A DNA stretch of 64,000 nucleotides from an uncultured Bacteroidales bacterium (GCA_902785925.1 CADAAI010000004.1:1-64000); one strand, 5' to 3'. Positions 50,828-59,227 are shown, counted from the first letter of the stretch. The notes: generated by a model not told the origin, from the letters alone. A program made the numbers and translations.

Positions 50828-51463
50828 TTGAAGATTTCAATCGATAAAGCAGAGATTCAGCGAATGCCGCAGGTAATGTTCCCAGGCGACATACATATCA
50901 TTGACTCTATTTATCATGTAAACGAAGCCATTAACGTGCTAAAGCACTACGACTTGGTTGGGTTCGACACCGAGACCAGACCATCGTTCCGCAAGGGAGT
51001 GGTGCACAAGACCGCACTCATTCAAATCTCCACTCCCCACGAGTGTTTCCTATTCCGCACCTGCAAAATAGGTGTTCCCGAAGCTCTTGCACAATATCTT
51101 GCCGACCCTAATTACAGAAAAGTGGGACTCTCACTGCACGATGACTTCAAGATAATGAGCAAGTTTGCCAACTGCGGCGAGCCAGCAGGATTCATCGACC
51201 TTCAGGATGTGGTGGGAAAGTACTGCATTACCGACATCAGTCTGCAAAAGATTTATGCTATCCTCTTTGGTGGAAAAATAGCCAAAGGACAGCAACTCAC
51301 CAACTGGGAGGCGCCTGAACTCACTCCTGCACAGCAAAACTATGGCGCTGTCGATGCTTGGGCATGTCTCAAGATTTACGAATACCTAACACAAGGACTT
51401 TTCGACCCTAATCTATCACCATATATATTAAATGAAGAAGAGAATGAGCAAGAGCAAGATTAA
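50828..51463 (+). CDS. 3'-5' exonuclease domain protein (RNase D/WRN-like)
   Basis: 211 residues from TTG 50828, chosen because of the GGGAGGA 7 bases upstream and the lack of an ATG nearby. The DEDD exonuclease motifs are visible: DLVGFDTETRPSF (D-x-E), the second aspartate in GLSLHDDFKIMSKF, and the third in NYGAVDAWACLKIYEYL (Y-x3-D). It should remove nucleotides from 3' ends of DNA or RNA; which is unclear. Overlaps the next gene by 20 bases. Cytoplasmic. Confidence 0.9.
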   Translation: MKISIDKAEIQRMPQVMFPGDIHIIDSIYHVNEAINVLKHYDLVGFDTETRPSFRKGVVHKTALIQISTPHECFLFRTCKIGVPEALAQYLADPNYRKVGLSLHDDFKIMSKFANCGEPAGFIDLQDVVGKYCITDISLQKIYAILFGGKIAKGQQLTNWEAPELTPAQQNYGAVDAWACLKIYEYLTQGLFDPNLSPYILNEEENEQEQD

Positions 51464-51686
51464 ACGTTCAGTAGTATTTCCAATCATCATGCTCGTCTAC
51501 CTTGCCGTTATGGCATGGATAGGACGTGATCGCCTTGAGCGTGGCGAATATCTCTACTACTTCGGAATCATTGGCATAGGACTTATTATCATCGTTCTCC
51601 TTTACTTCTCACTGCGCAAGAAAGAACAACTGCAACAGCGCCGCGAGCAAGAACAATACGGTACCTACGACGACGACTCAGTTTAA
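51444..51686 (+). CDS. Small two-helix membrane protein, 3' end shared with a distant remnant
   Basis: From ATG 51444 (MSKSKIKRSVVFP) it has about 80 residues with two transmembrane helices (VVFPIIMLVYLAVMAWIG; YYFGIIGIGLIIIVLLYFSL) and a charged tail. Family unknown. Codons for QRREQEQYGTYDDD (51636-51676) occur identically at 56548-56588, where they are followed by a longer tail. The gene was probably altered at its 3' end by the event that made the bracket. Confidence 0.7.
   Translation: MSKSKIKRSVVFPIIMLVYLAVMAWIGRDRLERGEYLYYFGIIGIGLIIIVLLYFSLRKKEQLQQRREQEQYGTYDDDSV
51636..51676. repeat. 41-bp direct repeat, left copy
   Basis: Identical to 56548-56588 over 41 bases, 4,912 bp apart, in the same orientation. 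It brackets the TPR regulator and the 767-residue protein. Confidence 0.85.
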
Positions 51687-51726
51687 TCAGGGGAGAGGAC
51701 AGAGGAAAGAGGAGAGAGCCTTTTAA

Positions 51727-51754
51727 ATGCGCAATGCCCAATTGGGCTGCGCAT
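51727..51754. terminator. Hairpin after the small membrane gene
   Basis: ATGCGCA and GCCCAATTGGGC with TGCGCAT, a two-base bulge between stems. It may end the 50828-51686 transcript; the T-run is weak. Confidence 0.45.
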
Positions 51755-51840
51755 GGAATCGGTGGATTCACCTAACTCATTTGACTCAGCTGACTTGGTT
51801 GACTCGGCTGACTCAGGTGACTCGGTTGACTCAGGTGGGG
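51753..51840. repeat. 9-bp minisatellite array with ATGGAATCG seed
   Basis: ATGGAATCG, GTGGATTCA, CCTAACTCA, TTTGACTCA, then units of the TGACTCNGN type to 51838. A second 9-base pattern (NNCGCAAAT, three units) follows at 51857-51883. The array can be read as MESVDSPNSFDSADLV but has no further gene character. Confidence 0.8.
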
Positions 51841-51883
51841 CGCGCTGCGTGCTACAGTCCTCGCAAATTACGCAAATGTCGCA

Positions 51884-52053
51884 AAAGGTTTATCTCTCGA
51901 ATTATATAAGTGGGACAAAATTGAAAAATTTTTTTTCAATGGATACCTGGGGACGGAAAAAACATGTCAAAGAGCGCTGCTGGCATTGAATTGCTGACAG
52001 CAGCAAAAATAATGTCGTACAATGGATCAGTGCAACATTAAAAAAAACTATGA
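51884..52053. other. AT-rich spacer
   Basis: No feature recognised before the convergent end of the TPR regulator. Confidence 0.4.
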
Positions 52054-53667
52054 CTAATCATTTTGTTTGGGTGTTATAGCTGTTGTGTGCTTTTGGCGAA
52101 GTCGTGAGCGGGTAGTGCGCAAGGCTCCGTCGCTCACTCCCAGGATGTGTGTCATCTGCTGGTCGGTCATCCCCATCTCTTGAAGAATAAGGAAGAATCT
52201 ATTCCCTGGCGACAGTTTGGTATATTCCTGTTCCATCTGAAGCATAAACGGCAGGTTTACCACCCTATAATAATCCACAAACTTAACTATATTATCCTTG
52301 CTCCATGTCACTGCCGACTCACCAGCCACAATGCGCTGATAAAGCGCACGTCCCTCGCTCAGTTTCTCGGTCTGCTCCAACTGGAGCGTGTCAATCTTTT
52401 TCTGCAACGACTTGACTTCCTTGGTTACATCTTTGCCCGAGTGTTCAAGTTGCTCAATCTGGAGTTTGTAATCATTGATGAGCACCTGGTCACGCATGAT
52501 GCGTTCACGCGCCTTGTTGCGCTTGCGAATGTAATAGATAACAACTCCGGCAATCACGCTGATGAGCAATAGTGCCACAAGCAGCGCCCACCTGATAAAG
52601 CGGTCAAGCTTGCGATGCTCCACCTCTTTGTCATACTTGAGTTGAATTTCCTGCACCTCGGCGGTTTGCATCTGCTGCACCAAGCTATCTTTCAGTAGCA
52701 GCAACTGATTGGCAGCCTCGGCAGAACCTTTGAAATCCTTGTTCTCATATTTCCTACCGAAAATCGACCTGTAAAACTCAACTTTATCCCTCAAGTCGGC
52801 CGATTGTAACGCTTTGTTCCATAAGCTATCGGCTTCTTTATAATTACCTTGAATATAATAAACTTCGGCCAATCGTTGATCCCAAAAAGGCATTGATTGT
52901 TCCTTTTTAGCTTTCTCAAAATAATGCTTAGCACTGTCCACTTCATTACTTCCTAAAAAGAAACATCCAATGTTCCCAAGTGCATAAGAACGGACCTTAG
53001 GCAACATCTTATTGAGTATAGACATGCTCAGCGCATTGTATTTCTGCACGCTGTCCTGCTCATTTCTTTCAAGATATAGCACAACAAGGTGATTGCAGGC
53101 GTAGGTGGTCATGTGATTGTTGCCGCTCTTTTGTGCGCATGACAAGGTCTTGTAGGAATAATCCATTGCCAGGTCATTGTTTCCAGAGTAATAGTTCAGT
53201 GATGCGAGAGCTTCAAAAGTTAAATATGCCAATTGAATATCTTTAACCGATTTCGTCAGTTCTTCAGCCTTTTTTAACCAAACAGAAGCGGCATAATTAT
53301 TATGATTACTTAATAATTGAATGTAGCCTTTATAAAGATAACAATAAAAAAGCATCCTCGGGTTATTCTTCTTTTTATAATACCTTACGCATTGATCAAG
53401 AACTGAGTCGCGAGGGATTTCGAAATGAAAAGAGCTGGCAGGACTGGCGACCATCGACAGCACCACTTTAAGCAAGTCATAATACATGGCATCGTCACTT
53501 TTGAGCTCATCACGATCAATCAGTTTAAAGGCACGATAGGCCGAATCTCGCTGGAACCTGCTCAACAACGAGTCAACCTGCACCAGCTGCCGCTGGTGCG
53601 TGTCATGCGAGCACGCCACAATCATAATGGCAATACCTATAAAAATAATATTAAGAAGAGTCTTCAT
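52054..53667 (-). CDS. TPR-containing membrane regulator with C-terminal helix-turn-helix
   Basis: 537 residues. N-terminal lipoprotein-like signal (IAIMIVACS). TPR-like helical repeats span about 50-330 (NNPRMLFYCYLYKGYIQLL; AEELTKSVKDIQLAYLTFEALASLNYY; AKHYFEKAKKEQSMPF). One transmembrane helix lies near 356-377 (WALLVALLLISVIAGVVIYYI), then a coiled coil (LKLQIEQLEHSGKDVTKEVKSLQKKIDTLQLEQ). The end, GMTDQQMTHILGVSDGALRTTRSRLRQK, is a helix-turn-helix of the sigma-70-region-4/LuxR type. This periplasmic-sensor/DNA-binding layout is common in Bacteroidales; target unknown. Promoter box at 53678-53685. Confidence 0.85.
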   Translation of the reverse strand: MKTLLNIIFIGIAIMIVACSHDTHQRQLVQVDSLLSRFQRDSAYRAFKLIDRDELKSDDAMYYDLLKVVLSMVASPASSFHFEIPRDSVLDQCVRYYKKKNNPRMLFYCYLYKGYIQLLSNHNNYAASVWLKKAEELTKSVKDIQLAYLTFEALASLNYYSGNNDLAMDYSYKTLSCAQKSGNNHMTTYACNHLVVLYLERNEQDSVQKYNALSMSILNKMLPKVRSYALGNIGCFFLGSNEVDSAKHYFEKAKKEQSMPFWDQRLAEVYYIQGNYKEADSLWNKALQSADLRDKVEFYRSIFGRKYENKDFKGSAEAANQLLLLKDSLVQQMQTAEVQEIQLKYDKEVEHRKLDRFIRWALLVALLLISVIAGVVIYYIRKRNKARERIMRDQVLINDYKLQIEQLEHSGKDVTKEVKSLQKKIDTLQLEQTEKLSEGRALYQRIVAGESAVTWSKDNIVKFVDYYRVVNLPFMLQMEQEYTKLSPGNRFFLILQEMGMTDQQMTHILGVSDGALRTTRSRLRQKHTTAITPKQND

Positions 53668-53677
53668 TGTTTCAGCA

Positions 53678-53685
53678 CAAAGATA
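53678..53685 (-). promoter_or_regulatory. -7 box (TATCTTTG) of the TPR regulator
   Basis: 11 bases before the ATG at 53667, predicting a very short leader. Confidence 0.5.
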
Positions 53686-53691
53686 CTTCGA

Positions 53692-53821
53692 TTTGTATGG
53701 AATCTCAAAATTTATTTATTGATTTTTGTAAGAAATCTCAAGTTTTTTTTCGCGATTTATGTATGGATTCTCAAGTTTTATTTTGCATTTCTTGTATGGA
53801 TTCTCAAATTTTGTACCAAAC
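53692..53821. repeat. 33-bp tandem repeat, about four units
   Basis: Units start at 53692, 53725, 53758 and 53791, each built on TTGTATGGATTCTCAAG with variable T-rich tails. They lie immediately upstream of the TPR regulator promoter. The in-frame ORF (period 11 residues) is not a gene. Confidence 0.8.
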
Positions 53822-54121
53822 CTTGCACCAGATTGTTAAGTAAAAGTGTGTGTTGATTTGTAAAAGAATTTCCAAAATATTTGCTCTATTTCTGTGAAAT
53901 ATGGTCTTGACGATGTTACAAAACGCAGGTTTTGGAACTTTGTTCTAATTTTTCAATGTGCTATACATTAGCAAATTACAAAGTTTGCAACTTGTAACAC
54001 CTCTTTTAAAAAACATTGAAATAAATTTGGCAGGGAAAGTAATAATTTCAAACTTTACGATACCAAAAACCAAACTGCGGAGTTTTTTGGCAACCATTGT
54101 AAAACTTAAAATAACACAGCA
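53822..54121. other. Leader region of the 767-residue protein
   Basis: AT-rich. One imperfect palindrome around TTACAAAGTT-TGC-AACTTGTAA (53975-53998). No good -7 match close to the ATG at 54122. Confidence 0.4.
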
Positions 54122-56425
54122 ATGAAAACAAAACTACACCTAACAACGATGATGTTCCTGCTTATGGCACTCGCCATGTCGGCACAACCATTAAGTGTTA
54201 CCACCAAGGCACAGCCAAAAATACACGTCTGTAATGAGACTAAAATAGAGTTTAAAAAAGGCAAGATGGTATCACAACCCATTAAGAAAGTAAACAAGGA
54301 TGCATCTGAAAATAAACAATACTGTTTCAGCTACTATAATCCTCAACAATCACTACGCTTGAACGAAGACGAATCTACCAATTCGGCAACTGTGACATTC
54401 ATATATAATTTACAGGAACAAGAACTTGGCACATATTATGTAGCATCAGTCATGGTTTATAATCCAGATTGGTCAGAATCGTGGGATCCAGACTTTTATG
54501 ATCCTGAAGACGGAAGTCCCGTAACAGGCATCATTGTAAATGTTCCATATGGCACATATGACATAATAACAGACACTTATGAGCAGATTGACCCATATAG
54601 TAATTATAAGCACATAGACGAATTGGTAACTATCGACAAAGATACAACTATCTATTTGAATGTTCTTAACGCTGAAAATAAAGTATCTTGGAATATATAC
54701 AACAACAATAACGAATTGTTTGTCCCAAAAACTATCCGTTTGATTGACCAAGAACCATGGTACGAAGTCATTGATGAAGGAAATCTCTTCAATGCCCGAG
54801 GTTTGGCTTTCTTGAGGTTGGATGGCTACGGAGATGTCCATACACTAAATTTTGGTTATGATGCGACCCCTGAAGGAAGTACCAATCCTATATATTATTA
54901 TATAAACGAACTAAGTGATAGATACAACTTTGTCATTATGGAGGAAGAGGCTGGTAACGATGGCATGCTTTACGTCAACAAATTAACTAGTAATGGCCCT
55001 AATCCATTTCCACTAAATAATGATGCCAGTGCCTATATCGCCTATGAGGAACAAATTCAACGCACTCCAAAGGGAATCAATACTGTCCAGACACCCCTTA
55101 CGCAATTATCTACCTACACCTATTTAGACAATTCATGGGAGTGGTCTGATGATTTGCTAAGCAATAAGGCCATAGGAGAAGACTGTATAGCTAGGGTGAT
55201 GATTAATACCACTAAAAATAATGGGGAGAATCTACAGGGAGTAAACGTGGGGATTGCAGTTGGAGTAATTGATTATGAATCGTGGGATGTGGAAGAATAT
55301 GAATATGAAGACGAGAATGGCAATATTGTGACTCAAGTTGACTCAACGCTCAATGCTGAATATATTGTTGGTCCAAAGTTAATGGTTAACGATGACAAGA
55401 GTATAGAGTTTCTGGTGCATTTTGATGTAACCAAGAGCCCTGAAATAGGAATTTGGTTAGATGACTATCCTGCACATCCTAAGTTCAGTTATACTAGCGA
55501 ACAGAAGAAAGGCATCGTAGGCAACAGTTGCCCCCTTAATGCCATTGATGCCCAAAATGGTTGGAATCAATGGTATAATGCCAATATGATTAATCTTTTA
55601 AGATTAACTCAACATAGAGGAAGAAATGGTGAATATATAAGTAGTGGCAATGTTTATTCAACCATGACAGCTAAATATAATGGAGAAGAAATCTGGAATG
55701 GCAAATTCGCACTCGATAGCTTACGCTTGGCTTGGTGCGGAACCCAACCCGATGGAGCCTACGAATTAGAGTTCACCAACACCAATGTTCTTGTAGATGA
55801 CATTTTTGGCAAGAATGTAACTACAGTTTACTTTGACCAAACCAAAAATGACCAGAATCCTCCAGTTTTGTCAATGTTACAGTTCCGTGATGCAGAAAAT
55901 AATGTGACTGACCGTTTTGATACACCTAATAATGCCACAATCATATTTTCAGGCGGTGACTTTGACCCAAGATCGACAACCTACATTGACGATAATGGCT
56001 ATGAACAAAATTGGAATTATTTTGAATGTCAACCTATGACGGTAGAAGTAAGCTATGCTCCTTACGGCAGTGAGGATTGGCAGATGCTTGAGGGCATTGA
56101 GCATCAGTCGGAGTTTGACGACATTCCTGGCATGGGATTCTTCTATAGTGGTTCGCTGGCTTCGGTTAATGTTCCGAGCGAGAATAAATGGTATGACCTG
56201 AAATTCCGCTTGGTCGATGAGTCGGGCAACTGGCAGGAGCAGACTTTGAGTCCTGCGTTCAAAATTGAGTCATTGATTCCCGATGCGATTAATGAGGTCA
56301 GCAACGGCGATGCTACCGAGGTTGCGCGTTACAGCGTTGATGGTCGTCTTATTACTACTCCAGAGCCAGGTATCAACATTGTAATGATGAGCGACGGCAC
56401 CACTCGCAAGGTTTTGGTCAAGTAG
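54122..56425 (+). CDS. Large secreted surface protein with C-terminal sorting-like tail
   Basis: 767 residues, signal peptide MKTKLHLTTMMFLLMALAMSAQ. The body is beta-rich with many aromatic and acidic residues (TFIYNLQEQELGTYYVASVMV; VPYGTYDIITDTYEQIDPYS); I do not recognise a domain. The last 35 residues (EVARYSVDGRLITTPEPGIN then IVMMSDGTTRKVLVK) match the C-terminal tails of exported Bacteroidales proteins. Base use is AT-rich for most of the gene but more ordinary in the last 300 bases. It sits within the 41-bp repeat bracket next to the TPR regulator. No function assigned. Confidence 0.65.
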   Translation: MKTKLHLTTMMFLLMALAMSAQPLSVTTKAQPKIHVCNETKIEFKKGKMVSQPIKKVNKDASENKQYCFSYYNPQQSLRLNEDESTNSATVTFIYNLQEQELGTYYVASVMVYNPDWSESWDPDFYDPEDGSPVTGIIVNVPYGTYDIITDTYEQIDPYSNYKHIDELVTIDKDTTIYLNVLNAENKVSWNIYNNNNELFVPKTIRLIDQEPWYEVIDEGNLFNARGLAFLRLDGYGDVHTLNFGYDATPEGSTNPIYYYINELSDRYNFVIMEEEAGNDGMLYVNKLTSNGPNPFPLNNDASAYIAYEEQIQRTPKGINTVQTPLTQLSTYTYLDNSWEWSDDLLSNKAIGEDCIARVMINTTKNNGENLQGVNVGIAVGVIDYESWDVEEYEYEDENGNIVTQVDSTLNAEYIVGPKLMVNDDKSIEFLVHFDVTKSPEIGIWLDDYPAHPKFSYTSEQKKGIVGNSCPLNAIDAQNGWNQWYNANMINLLRLTQHRGRNGEYISSGNVYSTMTAKYNGEEIWNGKFALDSLRLAWCGTQPDGAYELEFTNTNVLVDDIFGKNVTTVYFDQTKNDQNPPVLSMLQFRDAENNVTDRFDTPNNATIIFSGGDFDPRSTTYIDDNGYEQNWNYFECQPMTVEVSYAPYGSEDWQMLEGIEHQSEFDDIPGMGFFYSGSLASVNVPSENKWYDLKFRLVDESGNWQEQTLSPAFKIESLIPDAINEVSNGDATEVARYSVDGRLITTPEPGINIVMMSDGTTRKVLVK

Positions 56426-56470
56426 CTCCCCGTCACTTCTCTCCCCTCTCCCCTCTCCCTACAAAACAAC

Positions 56471-56505
56471 TCTTGCCTTGAAGCCTGTGGCGCTTCAGGG
56501 CAAGA
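56471..56505 (+). terminator. Terminator after the 767-residue protein
   Basis: TCTTGCCTTGAAGC (56471-56484) with GCTTCAGGGCAAGA (56492-56505), 13 of 14 pairs. Confidence 0.65.
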
Positions 56506-56547
56506 TTGTTATCTACTGCAATCAATAAAAAATGATATTGACCGCGG

Positions 56548-56622
56548 CAGCGCCGCGAGCAAGAACAATACGGTACCTACGACGACGATAATAACGACAT
56601 CCAAGAAGAAGAGCAAAAGTGA
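56548..56622 (+). pseudogene. Duplicated 3' end of the small membrane gene
   Basis: The first 41 bases are identical to 51636-51676. The frame continues as DNNDIQEEEQK to a stop at 56620-56622, with no start or membrane segments. The last codons enter the terminator hairpin. It looks like the original 3' end of the gene, separated from its 5' part. Confidence 0.65.
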
Positions 56623-56653
56623 ACAAAAAGGACTGGTTCCTTTTTGTTCACTT
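56617..56653. terminator. 16-bp terminator hairpin
   Basis: AAGTGAACAAAAAGGA (56617-56632) with TCCTTTTTGTTCACTT (56638-56653), loop of five. Confidence 0.75.
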
Positions 56654-56682
56654 CTGTATTAGCAATCACTTAGCCATGCGAT

Positions 56683-57186
56683 TTAAAGCTCGGCGTCTTC
56701 GGCTTGCTTTTTTAATTTATCAAGACTATTGTTTAAATAGACTAGTCCTATTTGTTTTCTATTAAAAAGAGTCAAGCATATAGTGCTGGTTCCATCATCA
56801 AAAACAAGAGACTCCTCATCGGAAAACAAATAATAATCTTCATATTTCTTCTCTAATTTCTCCTTTAGAGTTTCAAGAATATAAAGCACCTCTGAATAGT
56901 TTTTTTCATCATACTTGAAGAATTTTATCTCATATAAAGTATTATTATAAAAACCAAATGTCATTGCCGACCAATGCATACCGGCATAATCAAGTCCACT
57001 TTGAGGTTCGATACCCAGAACATTATTATTTAAAGCAAGACATTCATAACCTTTTTTCTGTATTACATTTACAACTTGATCTTTAGAACTTACTCCTAAT
57101 GACAAGTCCCAAACATTTGTATTTATCTTTGCGTTGATCGACAATGCCATCAAAAGCATTAATGATAGAGATATTATCTTTTTCAT
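56683..57186 (-). CDS. Small secreted protein of unknown function
   Basis: 167 residues. Signal peptide MKKIISLSLMLLMALSINA. The segment LSLGVSSKDQVVNVIQKKGYEC, followed by beta strands, is common in small Bacteroidales periplasmic proteins, but I cannot name the family. Charged, possibly coiled C-terminus (LDKLKKQAEDAEL). AT-rich relative to rimO. Promoter-like box TATATTTG at 57217-57224. Confidence 0.6.
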   Translation of the reverse strand: MKKIISLSLMLLMALSINAKINTNVWDLSLGVSSKDQVVNVIQKKGYECLALNNNVLGIEPQSGLDYAGMHWSAMTFGFYNNTLYEIKFFKYDEKNYSEVLYILETLKEKLEKKYEDYYLFSDEESLVFDDGTSTICLTLFNRKQIGLVYLNNSLDKLKKQAEDAEL

Positions 57187-57216
57187 AATTGTATTGATTT
57201 AATTTCTATTATTTTG

Positions 57217-57224
57217 CAAATATA
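57217..57224 (-). promoter_or_regulatory. -7 box (TATATTTG) of the 56683 gene
   Basis: 31 bases before its ATG. Confidence 0.45.
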
Positions 57225-57287
57225 GATAAAAAATGGGGGTTATTACTTATCAAGAATATTTTATTTGAATAAAAACACTTTACTCTG

Positions 57288-57890
57288 TTATCTGTCGATC
57301 AAGGGTTTAAGCAGGAGCTCGAAGATGTGGCAGTCGACGATGCGGTAATGTGGGTGGTAGGCCTCGTTGTAAACCTTACTGTGATGTACTGCCTGATTTT
57401 TTTTGCTAGCTTTATGGAGCAATTCGCGTTCGCTAGAACCAAATTCTGGTTTTATCTCATCTAAAACCTCAATTATTATACCCCATTTTGTTGACCACTC
57501 CATGGCAGGTTCCTGACGTGCTGCAGCGCTGTCGAGGAAAGCTCGCATCAACTCATCGGCTGTTATCAGTCCATCTTTAATTGCCTTTAAGTAAACTCTC
57601 ACATAATCACCGTTTAATCCTATGGGCTCGTAATATAGACCACCACGCTCATCGCCCATAGTGGATAATTCATGGTTAAGGTAATTGCGCACTGCTGCAG
57701 TGTCGCTAATCATGTGCTCAGGTCCGAAATGCTCCTGATAGAAAGCCTTATAAACATCTTGCAACGTCGACTTTGGATAGTCGCTCAACTGCCGCTCCAC
57801 AGCCATCCTAAGCGCCAGTTTATTTATTTCCTGTGCACTCAACATCGATAGGCTCATTGCCATAATTAGTATAGTAATAATTCTTTTCAT
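57288..57890 (-). CDS. Conserved secreted protein downstream of rimO
   Basis: 200 residues, signal peptide ending LSAQ. Mostly helical (LALRMAVERQLSDYPKSTLQDVYKAFYQEHFGPEHMI). The FGPEHM and HPHYRIVDCHIF segments look conserved, but the family is not known to me. Its ATG overlaps the rimO stop by four bases, so it is translated with rimO; functional linkage is not implied by sequence alone. Confidence 0.65.
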   Translation of the reverse strand: MKRIITILIMAMSLSMLSAQEINKLALRMAVERQLSDYPKSTLQDVYKAFYQEHFGPEHMISDTAAVRNYLNHELSTMGDERGGLYYEPIGLNGDYVRVYLKAIKDGLITADELMRAFLDSAAARQEPAMEWSTKWGIIIEVLDEIKPEFGSSERELLHKASKKNQAVHHSKVYNEAYHPHYRIVDCHIFELLLKPLIDR

Positions 57891-59182
57891 TGCACTGTTG
57901 CCATGAGTTCGAATGGTAGGGCGCTGGTGATATGGGCGTTGTAGAAATTGCCGGGAATGAGAATGCGCTCTTTAGTGATAAGGACCTCAGGGTCCACCTC
58001 GGGTGAGTCGTATTGGGTGCGACCTACGTAGTATTCCTCTTCCTCGCGGTCGATGATAACACGCTGTGTCGTACCCACTTTGCTTTCCTGAATATCCATC
58101 GAAATAGATTCCTGCAGATCCATAAGCGCTTCAAGGCGAGCCTGCTTCACATCTTGTGGAATGTCATCACTAAGGTTATTTGCTGCCCATGTACCAATCT
58201 CCTCACTGTAGGCAAAAGCGCCCATGCGCTCAAACCGTACCTCACGCACGAAGTCCATCAGTTCGTCAAATTCCTTGTCGCCCTCGCCTGGGAAACCCAC
58301 CATGAGAGTGGTGCGCAGGTGCAATCCAGGTACTTCACGGCGCATGCGTTCGATTAGGCGTAGTGTCTCGTCACGGGTAATGTGACGGCGCATATTAGTA
58401 AGCACCTTGTCGCTGATGTGCTGCAAGGCAATGTCGAGATAGTTGCACACGTTATCGTGTCCTGCCATAACCGGCAGTATATCCCACGGAAATTGCGTGG
58501 GATAGGCATAGTGCAACCTTATCCACTCCACACCATCGATAGTTGCCATCTTATCGATAAGTTCGGGTAGCATCATCTTTCCATAAAGGTCAAGACCGTA
58601 GCTTGAGAGGTCTTGCGCTATCACGTTGAATTCTTTCACGCCACGGTCCACCAGGTTGCGAGTCTCGTCAAGCAGTTGTTCCATGGGCACGCTCTTGTGG
58701 CGCCCCGTGATGAGTGGAATGGCGCAGAAGGCACAGAAGCGGTTGCAACCCTCTGAAATCTTCATGTAGGCATAGTGGGGTGGAGTAGTGAGGATGCGAT
58801 CGCTAGCAAGGTCGTCACGATAACTTTTGCCAAGATCGTCGAGCATAAGTTTCCAGTTGAACTTGCCATAGAAATGGTCCACCTCGGGTAATTCATCAGT
58901 TAATTCGGCCATAAAACGCTCGCTCAAGCAACCCATGACTATGAGGCGGCGTATCTTTCCCTGTCGCTTAGCCTCGCCAAGTTCAAGAATAGTGTTTATT
59001 GACTCCTCTTGAGCATCGGCAATAAAGCCGCAAGTATTTACAACCACTATTTCACCATCGATGTTGCTAGGATTGTGCTCCACTGTGTAGCCAGCTGCCT
59101 GCAACTGACGAATAAGGTGCTCCGAATCCACCAGATTCTTAGAGCACCCCAATGAGATAATATCTATTTTATTTCTTTTCAT
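57887..59182 (-). CDS. rimO: Ribosomal protein S12 methylthiotransferase RimO
   Basis: 431 residues. MTTase domain start DIISLGCSKNLVDSE with its cluster cysteines, radical-SAM cysteines C-x3-C-x2-C in CNRFCAFCAIPLITGRHKSVP, and a C-terminal TRAM domain (GTTQRVIIDREEEEYYVGRTQYDSPEVDP). RimO adds a methylthio group to an aspartate of ribosomal protein S12. ftsY lies upstream, 45 bases away, and the two are probably one transcript. Confidence 0.95.
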   Translation of the reverse strand: MKRNKIDIISLGCSKNLVDSEHLIRQLQAAGYTVEHNPSNIDGEIVVVNTCGFIADAQEESINTILELGEAKRQGKIRRLIVMGCLSERFMAELTDELPEVDHFYGKFNWKLMLDDLGKSYRDDLASDRILTTPPHYAYMKISEGCNRFCAFCAIPLITGRHKSVPMEQLLDETRNLVDRGVKEFNVIAQDLSSYGLDLYGKMMLPELIDKMATIDGVEWIRLHYAYPTQFPWDILPVMAGHDNVCNYLDIALQHISDKVLTNMRRHITRDETLRLIERMRREVPGLHLRTTLMVGFPGEGDKEFDELMDFVREVRFERMGAFAYSEEIGTWAANNLSDDIPQDVKQARLEALMDLQESISMDIQESKVGTTQRVIIDREEEEYYVGRTQYDSPEVDPEVLITKERILIPGNFYNAHITSALPFELMATVQ

Positions 59183-59190
59183 AGTTTTAT

Positions 59191-59222
59191 CTAGAATATC
59201 TAGCTTGTCTAGAATTTCTAGT
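59191..59222. repeat. Two 14-bp CTAGA palindromes in 18-bp spacing
   Basis: TCTAGAATATCTAG (59191-59204) and TCTAGAATTTCTAG (59209-59222), between ftsY and rimO. Confidence 0.6.
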
Positions 59223-59227
59223 AAAAA

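Noticed and set aside
51753..51989. A frame beginning MESVDSPNSF
   Set aside because: Open because of the 9-bp array; no promoter or conserved feature.
53425..53856. A 143-codon frame opposite the TPR regulator start
   Set aside because: Half is antisense to a real gene and the rest encodes the 33-bp tandem repeat.
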